A stretch of DNA of 64,000 nucleotides from Rhodanobacter sp. C05 (GTDB lineage Bacteria > Pseudomonadota > Gammaproteobacteria > Xanthomonadales > Rhodanobacteraceae). The stretch lies in contig NZ_MUNQ01000013.1 of the NCBI RefSeq assembly GCF_002001165.1, positions 52,434-116,433 on the forward strand. Direction: 5' to 3'. This document shows positions 11,833-20,658 of the stretch, in pieces; the stretch's first letter is position 1, and each line of letters opens with the position of its first letter. The notes under the pieces are model-generated. The model did no database searches. It saw only the letters and a program-made list of their open reading frames with translations, and was not told the origin of the DNA. Position numbers and translations under genes: made by a program.

Positions 11833-12932
11833 CGCAGGGCGGGTCCTTTCGATTTGTCGGCCAGTGCGCTGGCCTTGTCGGCGATCCGCTGCAGCAGCTG
11901 GTGCCAGGATTTGACGAACGCCGCGGCGCCATCCTGCTGCAGCTTCAGCGCCAGCGCATCGATATCCACGCCAGCCTTGCTGATCTGCGCCAGCACCGCA
12001 TCGGCGTCGCCACCGTCGGTCGCCATCACACCGTGCAGTTGGCCGTGGTCGGCGAATGCCAACAGAGTTTTCTCCGGCATCGTGTCGATGGTGTCGGGCG
12101 CGGCGAACGCGCTGATGTACATCGTGTCCGTCGCGGACGGATCCTTGACCCCGGTGCTGGCCCACAGCAGACGCTGCGGCTGCGCGCCGGCAGCTTCGAG
12201 CTTCTGCCAGCGCGGCGAGGCGAGCATTTCACGGTAGGCGCGATAGGTCTGCTGGCCCACCGCGATGCCGAGCTTGTTGTGCAGTTCGGCCGGCAGCTGC
12301 GGATTGCTGGCGACATCCCATCGGCTGATGAACAGCGAGGCGACCGAGCCCACGCGCGAACCGAGTCCGGCGGCGATGCGCCGCTCGATGCCGCGCATAT
12401 AAGCCTCGGCGACGGCCACATACTGCGCGCAGGAAAACAGCAGGGTCACGTTGATCGGGATGCCGAGGAAGATCGCCTCCTCGATCGCCGGCAGGCCTTC
12501 CGGCGTGCCGGGGATCTTCACGAACAGGTTGTCGCGCTGCGCCTGGCTGTGGATCTGCTTGGCCGCAGCGATCGAGCCGGCGGTGTCGGCGGCGAGCAGC
12601 GGCGAGACTTCCATCGAGACCCAGCCATCGACGTGGTCGGTGTCATCGAAGATCGGTCGGAACAAATCGGCGGCGCGACGCAGGTCTTCCAGCGCCAGCT
12701 CGGTGAACAGCTCCTCACCCGACAAGCCGGCCAGCGTCTTGGCGTGCACGCCGGCGTCGTAGGCGTCGCCGTCGCCGATCGCGGCGTCGAAGATGCTCGG
12801 ATTCGAAGTCAGCCCGGTAACCGAGATATCCGCGATGTAGCGCGCCAGCGTGCCGTCATCGAGCAGGGTGCGGGTGATGTTGTCCAGCCACAGGCTCTGG
12901 CCGAGTTCGTGCAATTGCTGGGTCGCTTTCAT
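11829..12932 (-). CDS. tal: Transaldolase
   Basis: 367 residues, the longer bacterial type rather than the 317-residue TalB type. It transfers a dihydroxyacetone unit from sedoheptulose 7-phosphate to glyceraldehyde 3-phosphate. Seen: [13 protein letters not shown], the Schiff-base lysine segment [15 protein letters not shown] and [12 protein letters not shown]. It stands 35 bases behind the HAD phosphatase and overlaps pgi by four bases, making a tal-pgi pair seen in many bacteria. Confidence 0.95.
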
Positions 12933-12967
12933 GCTTGCTCCATGACTTCAGTTCAATACGGATTGTT

Positions 12968-13681
12968 TCAGTCTGCCCTAAGGCTGATGACGGGCGTGTC
13001 TGGCAGGAAGTCTTCCAGCTTACGCCCGCGCAGATCACCGATGCACGCGATCGTGAGGTCCGGCGTGGGCTGCAGGTCGGCCGGTGCAGCGGCCGCGTAA
13101 TGGCCTTGGCGCACGAACACCGTGGTCAGCTTGTGGCCGAGGCGTTGCTTCATCTCGGCGAGGATCTGCGGCTTGTCGTCGACCATCACGTAATGCGCGG
13201 CCGGGTAACGCTGTTGCATCGCCACCAACATCTGCTGCTTGTGCAGGTAGATCAGCACCTCGCCGCGCAGTGCTTTCCACAGGCCCGCGTGCTGGATCTT
13301 GCGCGGCTGGAACACCACGTCGCCATCGGACAGGATCGCCGTCGGGCCGAGCGTGCGCAGGTGCGCCACGGTGTCCAGCGCGTGCGGATACAGCCGCTCG
13401 GCAAACGGATACTCCAGCAGGTAGGCCGACATCTGCAGCAGCGACGGATCGTTGTCGAGACCGGTGCGGAAGCGCTGCAGCGCGCCGAGGTAATCGGCAT
13501 ATCCCAGCTCGTCGCGCAGCTGCGCATAGATCGCCCAGTAACGGTCGCGCTCGGTGGTGCCGAACGCCTGCTCCAGCGTGTCACCGAGGTCGGCGGCAAA
13601 GCGGTCGTTGTCGAGCAGAGTGTTGTCGACGTCGAGCAGGAAGACGACGGAGGCGACACTACTGGCGTTGTCGCTCAGCAT
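12968..13681 (-). CDS. HAD superfamily hydrolase inside the pentose phosphate operon
   Basis: 237 residues. HAD motif I is [13 protein letters not shown] (about residues 12-24), motif II AILSDGD (about 120), and motif [13 protein letters not shown] (about 177-184), so it should be a phosphatase acting through an aspartyl-phosphate. The cap region is alpha-helical (subfamily I). The start at 13681 overlaps the zwf stop by seven bases, which implies translational coupling; an upstream in-frame extension lies inside zwf. Its substrate is unknown. The position suggests removal of a side product or control of a pentose-phosphate intermediate (inference). Confidence 0.85.
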   Translation of the reverse strand: MLSDNASSVASVVFLLDVDNTLLDNDRFAADLGDTLEQAFGTTERDRYWAIYAQLRDELGYADYLGALQRFRTGLDNDPSLLQMSAYLLEYPFAERLYPHALDTVAHLRTLGPTAILSDGDVVFQPRKIQHAGLWKALRGEVLIYLHKQQMLVAMQQRYPAAHYVMVDDKPQILAEMKQRLGHKLTTVFVRQGHYAAAAPADLQPTPDLTIACIGDLRGRKLEDFLPDTPVISLRAD

Positions 13682-15081
13682 GGTTCGCTCGCTTCGGCAA
13701 CGGGATCGTGCCAGCCCTCGGTACCGCTGACGATCTTCGCCGCCTCGGCCGGCCCCCAGCTGCCCGGCTCGTAGAAGCTCACGCGGCCCTCGTGCTGCAG
13801 TACCTGGTCGACCACGGCCCACGCGGCCTCGACGCATTCATCGCTGGTGAACAACGCGTTGTCGCCGCGCATCGCGTCGGCGAGCAGCCGCTCGTAGGGT
13901 GGCTTCTCCACCGCGGCATGGTGATGCGCGACCAGCTCCACCGGTTCGCCCTGCATCGCCTCGCCCGGCTTCTTCACCCGCATGCCTTCGGCAATGATCA
14001 CCTCGGGACTGAGCCGGAAGCGGAAGTAGTTCGATTGCGGTGGCGTGATCTCGTCGAACACCGACAGCGGCGGCGTCTTCATGTCGACGATCACCTCGGT
14101 AGTGGTGATCGGCAGGTTCTTGCCGGTACGGATGTAGAACGGCACGCCGGCCCAGCGCCAGGTGTCGATGTGCAGGCGCAGAGCGACGAACGTCTCCACG
14201 TTGGAATCCGGCGCCACGCCGTCGACCTGGCGATAGCCGTTGAACTGGCCGCGCACCACTTCCTTCGGATCGAGCGGGCGCATCGCGCGGAACAGTCGCA
14301 GCTTTTCCGCATTCAGCGAGACGGGATCGTTGCCGATCGGCGCATCCATCGCCAGCAGCGAGGTCACCTGCAGCAGGTGGTTCTGCAGCACGTCGCGGAT
14401 CGCGCCGACGCCTTCGTAGAAGCTGCCACGGCCATCCACGCCGAACTGCTCGGCCATGGTGATCTGCACGCTGTCGACATAGCGGTTGTTCCACACCGGC
14501 TCGAGCACACTGTTGGCGAAGCGGAAATACAGCAGGTTCTGCACCGGCTCCTTGCCCAGGTAATGGTCGATGCGGAAGATCGCCGATTCCGGGAACACCT
14601 CATGCAGGGTGCGGTTGAGGGCCTGCGCCGAGGCCAGGTCGCGACCAAAGGGCTTTTCCACCACCACCCGCGCGTTGTCGGCACAGCCGGCCTGCTGCAG
14701 GTTCTTCACCACCACGCCGAACAGACTCGGCGGAATCGCCAGGTAATGCAGCGGCGCCTTGGCGCTACCGAGCACCTGTTTCAAGTGGGTGAACGTGGCC
14801 GGATCGTTGTAGTCGCCATCGACGTATTGCAGGCGTGCCGAGAACTTCGCGAACGCGGCCTCATCGACGTCGCCGCCATGCTGCTTCGCCGCCTGCGTCA
14901 GGCTGTCGTGGGCGCGCTGGCGCAGCTTTTCGACGTTCCAGCCGGAATGCGCCACGCCGATGATCGGCAGATCCAGCCCATCGCGCAGCATCATCGCCTG
15001 CAGGGCGGGGTAGATCTGCTTGTAGGCGAGGTCGCCAGTGGCGCCGAAAAAGACCAGGGCATCCGAACGGGGTATCGGCAT
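13675..15081 (-). CDS. zwf: Glucose-6-phosphate 1-dehydrogenase
   Basis: 468 residues. First step of the oxidative pentose phosphate pathway, making NADPH and 6-phosphogluconolactone. Seen: the N-terminal nucleotide fold [20 protein letters not shown], the substrate motif [19 protein letters not shown], and [11 protein letters not shown]. The start at 15081 is preferred because GGAGAG lies 10 bases upstream; two upstream ATGs lack this. It is the first gene of the operon. No 6-phosphogluconolactonase (pgl), gnd, edd or eda gene is in the window. Confidence 0.95.
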   Translation of the reverse strand: MPIPRSDALVFFGATGDLAYKQIYPALQAMMLRDGLDLPIIGVAHSGWNVEKLRQRAHDSLTQAAKQHGGDVDEAAFAKFSARLQYVDGDYNDPATFTHLKQVLGSAKAPLHYLAIPPSLFGVVVKNLQQAGCADNARVVVEKPFGRDLASAQALNRTLHEVFPESAIFRIDHYLGKEPVQNLLYFRFANSVLEPVWNNRYVDSVQITMAEQFGVDGRGSFYEGVGAIRDVLQNHLLQVTSLLAMDAPIGNDPVSLNAEKLRLFRAMRPLDPKEVVRGQFNGYRQVDGVAPDSNVETFVALRLHIDTWRWAGVPFYIRTGKNLPITTTEVIVDMKTPPLSVFDEITPPQSNYFRFRLSPEVIIAEGMRVKKPGEAMQGEPVELVAHHHAAVEKPPYERLLADAMRGDNALFTSDECVEAAWAVVDQVLQHEGRVSFYEPGSWGPAEAAKIVSGTEGWHDPVAEASEPC

Positions 15082-15524
15082 AACGATTGCTCTCTCCATG
15101 GAGCTGGCGGGCGCCGTCAAAAAACACGGCGCAAGGGGCAGACGATGCAGCGGTCACTTGGTCGCCCAAGATGCCGGACATCGGGTCTACTTTCCAGCCT
15201 GCACGCAGCGAGGTTAAAGCGATGCATAAGCCTGCTCGTGTACGGCGTGACGCGGTGGTCGCAGGAAGCTGCGTCGCTGGCCGCGCGAACGGTCAGGCTG
15301 CGGACCCGAGCGGCCATCTTGGGAAACTGAATACAGCAGGATGCAATTAAGAGCAGTCGCCAGCATGCTTGCACGCCCAACACTGACGGTTACATGCCTT
15401 GCCTCGATACCGGAGATATTGTGATCTGGACGATGCGGAACAGATCAGAAAGCTGTGTCAGGGGGAGGCCCTGCCACTGGCGAACGATGTGGACAGATTC
15501 TCCAAGGGATCTCGCGGATCGTGG
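15082..15524. other. Gap between zwf and the toxin-antitoxin pair
   Basis: 443 bases without a convincing gene. It must contain the zwf promoter (minus strand) and the 3' end of the higBA transcript. One structure stands out: TGATCTG (15422-15428) and CAGATCA (15441-15447), a perfect 7-bp inverted repeat around 12 bases, which could be an operator or weak hairpin. Reading frames across the gap lack ribosome-binding sites and family features. Confidence 0.5.
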
Positions 15525-15899
15525 TTACGCTACGTGAGTGTGGGTTGCTGGCCGGATAAGACTCTCGGCCGGGATGCCGAACATGTCGTGCAGCTTCCAG
15601 ATCATGGGCAGTGTCAATGACCGTTTGCCGCTGAGTACCTCGTAAACCCGGTTCGAGCGGCCGATGGCAGGTTCAAGGTCTTTCACGGTCAAGCCGGATT
15701 GTTCCATGCAGAACTTGATGGCTTCGATCGGATCGGGCGGGCTCATCGGGAAATGCCGCGATTCGTAGGCTTCGATGAGAGTCACGAGTACGTCGAGCTT
15801 GTCGCCCTCGGGAGTGCCGAGTTTGGCGCTCATCAATCCGTCAACCACAGCAAGGGCTGCCTTGTAGTCTGCTTTGGTCTTGATGGGTTTGATGTTCAT
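15525..15899 (-). CDS. higA: HigA-type antitoxin with HTH domain
   Basis: 124 residues. The N-terminal half (NIKPIKTKADYKAALAVVDG) is the toxin-binding part typical of the E. coli YgjM/HigA group. The C-terminal half carries an Xre-like helix-turn-helix (SGLTVKDLEPAIGRSNRVYEVLSGKRSLTLPMI, split over residues 69-101). Such antitoxins bind the operator of their own operon and mask the HigB ribonuclease. It lies eight bases behind higB; toxin-first order is the HigBA hallmark. Confidence 0.88.
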   Translation of the reverse strand: MNIKPIKTKADYKAALAVVDGLMSAKLGTPEGDKLDVLVTLIEAYESRHFPMSPPDPIEAIKFCMEQSGLTVKDLEPAIGRSNRVYEVLSGKRSLTLPMIWKLHDMFGIPAESLIRPATHTHVA

Positions 15900-15907
15900 G
15901 GGGCACC

Positions 15908-16210
15908 TCAGATGTTTTGAGCGTCAATCTTGTCGTACTGCTTGTGCGTACCGATGAAGCGCACATAGACAACGCGGTAGTCGTAGTTGATCCATACGAC
16001 CAGCCGGTATTTGTTGCCGGCAAGGTTGAACACGACGCGACCGTCCTGGAGGATGCTGGCCGTGCCAAATGCGGCCTTGACGTCCGCAGGCTGTGACCAA
16101 TCGGCGGCAACGGCTTGCCGGTACCACGCCAGTGTCGGCTCTTCAGTATCCCGATAGGCCGGTGTGTTCGTCCAGAATGCCTTTAGTGTCGACAGGGCAA
16201 TGATGCGCAT
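15908..16210 (-). CDS. higB: HigB-type mRNA interferase toxin
   Basis: 100 residues from the ATG at 16210 (MRIIALSTLKAFW), the start usual for the HigB_toxin family; an ATG 12 bases upstream overlaps the palindromic operator and is less likely. Typical family segments are visible: VKAAFGTASILQDGRVVFN, KYRLVVWINYDYRVVYVRF and the C-terminal GTHKQYDKID, where the His and Tyr near the end are the likely catalytic region. HigB toxins cut mRNA on the ribosome. All key segments look intact, so the pair should be active. Confidence 0.88.
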   Translation of the reverse strand: MRIIALSTLKAFWTNTPAYRDTEEPTLAWYRQAVAADWSQPADVKAAFGTASILQDGRVVFNLAGNKYRLVVWINYDYRVVYVRFIGTHKQYDKIDAQNI

Positions 16211-16220
16211 GGGACGAATC

Positions 16221-16241
16221 ATAGTCCCGGCATGGGACTAT
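16221..16241. promoter_or_regulatory. Perfect palindrome, likely HigA/HigBA operator
   Basis: ATAGTCCC-GGCAT-GGGACTAT, two exact 8-bp half-sites around five bases, 11 bases before the higB start. The position fits autorepression by HigA or the HigBA complex. Function is inferred from position and symmetry. Confidence 0.65.
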
Positions 16242-16291
16242 CGCAAGGATTGGCTTGATGGCCGTGAACCCCTCTGCAGCCCCATGACCCG

Positions 16292-17863
<1,572 letters not shown>

Positions 17864-17903
17864 TACGTGGGAGTATCCCGATCAGTCAACAGGCCAGCTC
17901 AAG

Positions 17904-18641
17904 ATGGCAGCGCGAAATCCCGACAAGCCGGCGGCACGCGAGCCGAAAGCAGCGAAGAAACGAAGCGCCGCGCCACGCCGTCCCGGCCGACCGAGCGGCG
18001 GCGCCAGCGCCGTCGATCAGCGCAACCGGCTGATCGACACCGCCTTGACCCTGTTTGCGCAGCAAGGCATCGCCGATACCTCGCTCGCCGCGATTGCCAA
18101 GGCAGCCGGGGTAACGCCGGCGATGCTGCACTACTACTTCAAGACGCGCGAGCAGTTGCTCGATGTGCTGATCGATGAACGCTTCCTGCCGGTCCGGAAA
18201 TCCATCGAGGAGGTGTTCGAGGCCAACGCGGACGACCCGGTGGCGGCGATCACCCTGCTGGTGCAACGCTTCATGAGCATCGCGGAGGAATACCCGTGGT
18301 TTGCCTCGATATGGATGCGCGGCGTGCTCAGCGAAGGCAGCCTGCTCAAGGATCGGATCCGCGAGCGCTTCGGCGACGCCCACCAGAAATCCGCGTTTCA
18401 GTGCATCGTGCGCTGGCAGGCCGAAGGACGCTTGAACGCGGATCTGGAACCTGCGCTGGTGTTCATGTCCCTGCTCGGGCTGACCATGCTGCCGCTCACC
18501 GCGGTGAAGATGTGGCGCGATGACCCGCTGCGCCGCGAGCTGGGTGCCAAGGAGATCGCGCGGCATGCGCTCGCATTGCTGATGCACGGCGTGGGGCCAC
18601 AGCTGCCTGCTAGCAAGAAGCTCAAGAAGCAGGTTTCCTGA
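17904..18641 (+). CDS. TetR/AcrR family repressor
   Basis: 245 residues. After a basic, Pro/Ala-rich N-terminal tail (residues 1-35, an unusually long DNA-contacting arm), the TetR HTH is plain: RNRLIDTALTLFAQQGIADTSLAAIAKAAGVTPAMLHYYFKTREQL, split over about 40-85. The rest is a helical ligand-binding domain. It most likely represses the divergent MFS pump and itself through the palindrome at 17840-17863. The inducer is unknown. Confidence 0.92.
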   Translation: MAARNPDKPAAREPKAAKKRSAAPRRPGRPSGGASAVDQRNRLIDTALTLFAQQGIADTSLAAIAKAAGVTPAMLHYYFKTREQLLDVLIDERFLPVRKSIEEVFEANADDPVAAITLLVQRFMSIAEEYPWFASIWMRGVLSEGSLLKDRIRERFGDAHQKSAFQCIVRWQAEGRLNADLEPALVFMSLLGLTMLPLTAVKMWRDDPLRRELGAKEIARHALALLMHGVGPQLPASKKLKKQVS

Positions 18642-18657
18642 CGCGGGGAAATTGCAG

Positions 18658-19152
18658 TCAGTTCGCCAGTTCCTTGAACATCACCAGGGCATCGACCAGG
18701 CCAAGGCGCTGGTGCCGGAAAGCGCGCGGCAGCGTGCCGACCACGCTGAAGCCAAGCTTCTTCCACAGGCGCACGGCGCGCTCGTTGGTCGATACGACCA
18801 GGTTGAACTGCATCGCGAGAAAGCCCATCGACAGCGCTTCCACTTGCGAGTGCACGCACATCACCGATGCAATGCCCTGACCCTGTGCCTCAGCGGCGAC
18901 CACGTAGCCACAGTTGCAGACGTGTCCGCCGAGACCCGGCTGGTTGGGTTTGAGGATATAGCTGCCCACCACCTGCCCGTCCGGCGCACAGGCCACGAAA
19001 GTCGCGGCCGGAAGCTCGACCCAGGCCTGGTGTGTTTCGGCCTCGGTACTTTGCGGCGAGTTGGCGAGTGTGTCGCCGGACTGGAAGGTCGCGTGCAGGA
19101 TCGACCAGACGGCGGACCAGTCGGTTTGCTGGAAGGGACGAATGAGGGTCAT
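18658..19152 (-). CDS. GNAT family N-acetyltransferase
   Basis: 164 residues. GNAT fold with motif A VAAEAQGQGIASVMCVHSQ (Q/RxxGxG/A acetyl-CoA loop, about residues 87-105) and motif B NLVVSTNERAVRLWKKLGF. It transfers an acetyl group from acetyl-CoA to an unidentified amine. It follows the cupin gene by 27 bases on the same strand and lies at the downstream edge of the attC-bearing segment. No attC is visible behind it. Confidence 0.85.
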   Translation of the reverse strand: MTLIRPFQQTDWSAVWSILHATFQSGDTLANSPQSTEAETHQAWVELPAATFVACAPDGQVVGSYILKPNQPGLGGHVCNCGYVVAAEAQGQGIASVMCVHSQVEALSMGFLAMQFNLVVSTNERAVRLWKKLGFSVVGTLPRAFRHQRLGLVDALVMFKELAN

Positions 19153-19179
19153 GGGTGTGGTGAGTCCGTTGCTTGGGCT

Positions 19180-19509
19180 TCAATCGACAATGAACAGCTT
19201 GGCCCCGACTTCGGTGAACGATCGATGTGGTTCCGCATTGTCGGCGACTTGATAGCTCATGCCCGCGGTCAGGGTGAACTTGCGACCGTCTTCCAGTTCG
19301 GTGTGAAGTTCTCCCTCGACACACAGAAGTACGTGCCCCTTGACGCACCAGTGATCCGCGAAGTAGCCAGGCGTGTACTCGACCATCCGAACGCGGATGC
19401 TTCCAAACTGCTGTATTCGCCAGAAGGCGATGCCGCTGACGCCTTTGTGTTCAGTCCGTTCGACCGTCGACCAGTCAGTCGTGCCGAAGGGGATGTCCGA
19501 CATCTGCAT
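19180..19509 (-). CDS. Small cupin protein (DHCW-motif type)
   Basis: 109 residues, a single cupin barrel. The motif YFADHWCVKGHVLLCVEGEL (about residues 48-67) is typical of small proteins named for an Asp-His-Cys/Trp motif. A second strand set (GMSYQVADNAEPHRSFTE) supplies a further His. Such proteins probably bind a metal, but no reaction is established. The ATG at 19509 comes eight bases after the R' box of an attC site, an extremely short leader, so the gene may be a captured cassette or may have had cassettes inserted just before it. Confidence 0.8.
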   Translation of the reverse strand: MQMSDIPFGTTDWSTVERTEHKGVSGIAFWRIQQFGSIRVRMVEYTPGYFADHWCVKGHVLLCVEGELHTELEDGRKFTLTAGMSYQVADNAEPHRSFTEVGAKLFIVD

Positions 19510-19516
19510 GTTTGGT

Positions 19517-19573
19517 GCCCAGCGCTGGAGTTAAGCGGCGGCGTAGCCGTCCGCCTTGAACGAGTAGTTAGAT
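19517..19573 (-). repeat. attC site with degenerate R' box
   Basis: Read on the minus strand, this 57-base element starts with the R'' box ATCTAAC (19573-19567), continues with CGTTCAAGGCGGACGG and CCGCCGCTTAACTCC as the imperfect stem, and ends where the R' box should be. Instead of GTTAGRY it reads GCTGGGC (19523-19517). It has the same length as, and is nearly identical in the centre to, the site at 20024-20080. The R' box is altered at the core T, so this site is probably poorly recombinogenic. Confidence 0.8.
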
Positions 19574-19589
19574 GGTGCCTGTGAAGTTG

Positions 19590-19997
19590 CTAGAACCACC
19601 ACATGAACCACCGCACAAACAAGCCGCCCCACCACAAGCTACAAGATAGACCAGCGGCAATGAACGTAAAAAGGGGAGCGACGCCACTCCGATACCCCGT
19701 CGCGGCGTCGTAGAAAAGCCACGCTAGTGCGGCAGCCAACGCTACAACAAGAGCAAGCCCGACTAACCACTGCCTAGGCTTGACGGAGAACGCGGGCTTG
19801 TTTTGGATACGAACAGCCGAACTTGACTGACGCGAATTGCGGACTAGGACAAGGCCTCCGAATAGTGCAAGCAGCCCAACGGACCGAATTGCGAAGTTGT
19901 GTTGCCCATAGACAAGCATGCAGACCGCTGCAAAAGCCAACAACAACGCTTGCAAGATAAAGGAGATTGCCCGTTTGAGTTTGGGGGGTGCTGCCAT
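19590..19997 (-). CDS. Cassette-borne small membrane protein
   Basis: 135 residues, no recognised family. Four hydrophobic stretches are visible: residues 11-30, 36-50, 76-95 and 107-127, the last rich in Trp (SLWWGGLFVRWFMWWF). It is probably an inner-membrane protein. The gene is visibly less GC-rich than its neighbours, and it lies between two attC sites in the orientation expected for an integron cassette: attC junction, 27-base leader, gene, then attC 17 bases after the stop. Function unknown. Confidence 0.72.
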   Translation of the reverse strand: MAAPPKLKRAISFILQALLLAFAAVCMLVYGQHNFAIRSVGLLALFGGLVLVRNSRQSSSAVRIQNKPAFSVKPRQWLVGLALVVALAAALAWLFYDAATGYRSGVAPLFTFIAAGLSCSLWWGGLFVRWFMWWF

Positions 19998-20023
19998 AGT
20001 TCTCTAGCCTCATGCCACGGAAC

Positions 20024-20080
20024 ATCTAACGCTGGAGTTAAGCGGCGGCGAAGCCGTCCGCCTTGAACGAATGGTTAGAT
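20024..20080 (-). repeat. Intact attC recombination site
   Basis: On the minus strand the element begins ATCTAAC (R'', 20080-20074) and ends GTTAGAT (R', 20030-20024). The quasi-palindromic arms TTCAAGGCGG / CCGCTTAACTCC flank a GGCTTCGCC loop. The conserved CGTTCAAG and CTTAACTC blocks match the common attC type of cassettes such as aadA (recalled, not searched). R'' overlaps the last base of the upstream gene's stop codon, the compact layout usual in cassettes. Confidence 0.88.
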
Positions 20081-20448
20081 CAGTTGCTGGTGAGATATTC
20101 CAACATGCTGCGGCAGCCAATGATCTGCTCGCTAGGAGCCATCCTATTAAAATCAGCAACGTCGACGGCAGCGTCAATCTTGGCTTGCTCTAACGTGGAC
20201 ACCCCATTTGCCTCGTGTTGTTTTGCCAACACTGAGGTTATTTGATCAATCGCTTGACGAGTGCGGCGCTGCCAAGCCTTTAGAGATGCATCGTAGGTGC
20301 TAGTGTGAGATGGGTTGATTCGCTTGCAAGTCTCAAACGTTGCTGGTGCGGTATATGACGCTAAGACTTGAACCAATTTTGGCGTTGGTACCTGAGCCAC
20401 GGCACTGCTCCCCGTGGCCAAGGCGAAGACGATACCGAATAATGGCAT
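20080..20448 (-). CDS. Cassette-borne secreted protein of unknown function
   Basis: 122 residues with an N-terminal signal peptide (MPLFGIVFALATGSSAVAQ, cleavage near residue 19). The mature part is helical and polar, with two cysteines (ETCKRI and IGCRS) that could form a disulfide in the periplasm. AGGGAG lies eight bases before the ATG, and the ATG is 21 bases from the next R' box. Base composition is the least GC-rich of any gene here, a sign of transfer. No family recognised. Confidence 0.72.
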   Translation of the reverse strand: MPLFGIVFALATGSSAVAQVPTPKLVQVLASYTAPATFETCKRINPSHTSTYDASLKAWQRRTRQAIDQITSVLAKQHEANGVSTLEQAKIDAAVDVADFNRMAPSEQIIGCRSMLEYLTSN

Positions 20449-20468
20449 TCCGCGAACTCCCTGAACTG

Positions 20469-20475
20469 ATCTAAC
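20469..20475 (-). repeat. R' box of a third, truncated attC (or attI) site
   Basis: On the minus strand GTTAGAT, preceded by TTAGC, ends 20 bases before the cassette gene start, exactly where an upstream attachment site should end. The rest of the site beyond about 20490 is not recognisable, so it is either truncated or an attI-like site. No integrase gene is next to it. Confidence 0.55.
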
Positions 20476-20494
20476 GCTAAGTAGATTTCAAAGT

Positions 20495-20607
20495 GCAGTC
20501 TAATCCCTGCAGCCTAATCCCTGCACACGATGTAGATAGTGGGTGGCAGTGCAAGGAAATCAGCTATTTGCTTTCTTAGTCGCAGCCTAATCCTGCAACC
20601 TAATCTC
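20495..20607. repeat. Imperfect CTAATC repeats
   Basis: Four copies of GCA(G/A)(T/C)CTAATC: 20495 and 20509 (a 14-base tandem with one difference), then 20582 and 20595 (13-base tandem). They lie between the cassette remnant and the glucan synthase gene. Purpose unknown; the spacing is too short for CRISPR. Confidence 0.6.
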
Positions 20608-20616
20608 GCAGTGTTC

Positions 20617-20636
20617 ATCGGTCGGAAATGACCGAT
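20617..20636. terminator. Hairpin behind the glucan synthase gene
   Basis: ATCGGTC-GGAAAT-GACCGAT, a perfect 7-bp stem 22 bases after the minus-strand stop at 20659. It has no U tract, so terminator function is only plausible. Confidence 0.35.
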
Positions 20637-20658
20637 CTTCATGAGCGAGAGACGCCGA

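Noticed and set aside
13084..15330. Very long open frame antisense to zwf and the HAD gene (748 codons)
   Set aside because: It is the mirror of GC-rich codon bias in zwf; Arg/Ala/Gly-rich, no domain, no ribosome site. The same holds for long antisense frames at 10201-12237, 20974-23217 and 30374-32995.
15082..15524. Small coding genes between zwf and higA
   Set aside because: Short frames exist but have no ribosome site, no family features and poor codon pattern.
16211..16222. Upstream ATG as the higB start
   Set aside because: It overlaps the palindrome and would add four residues not typical for the family; the ATG at 16210 is preferred.
20495..20607. CRISPR array
   Set aside because: Repeats are 13-14 bases, imperfect and directly adjoining, with no spacers of regular length and no cas genes.
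18658..20658. Integron integrase next to the attC sites
   Set aside because: No tyrosine recombinase is encoded on either strand in or around this segment.
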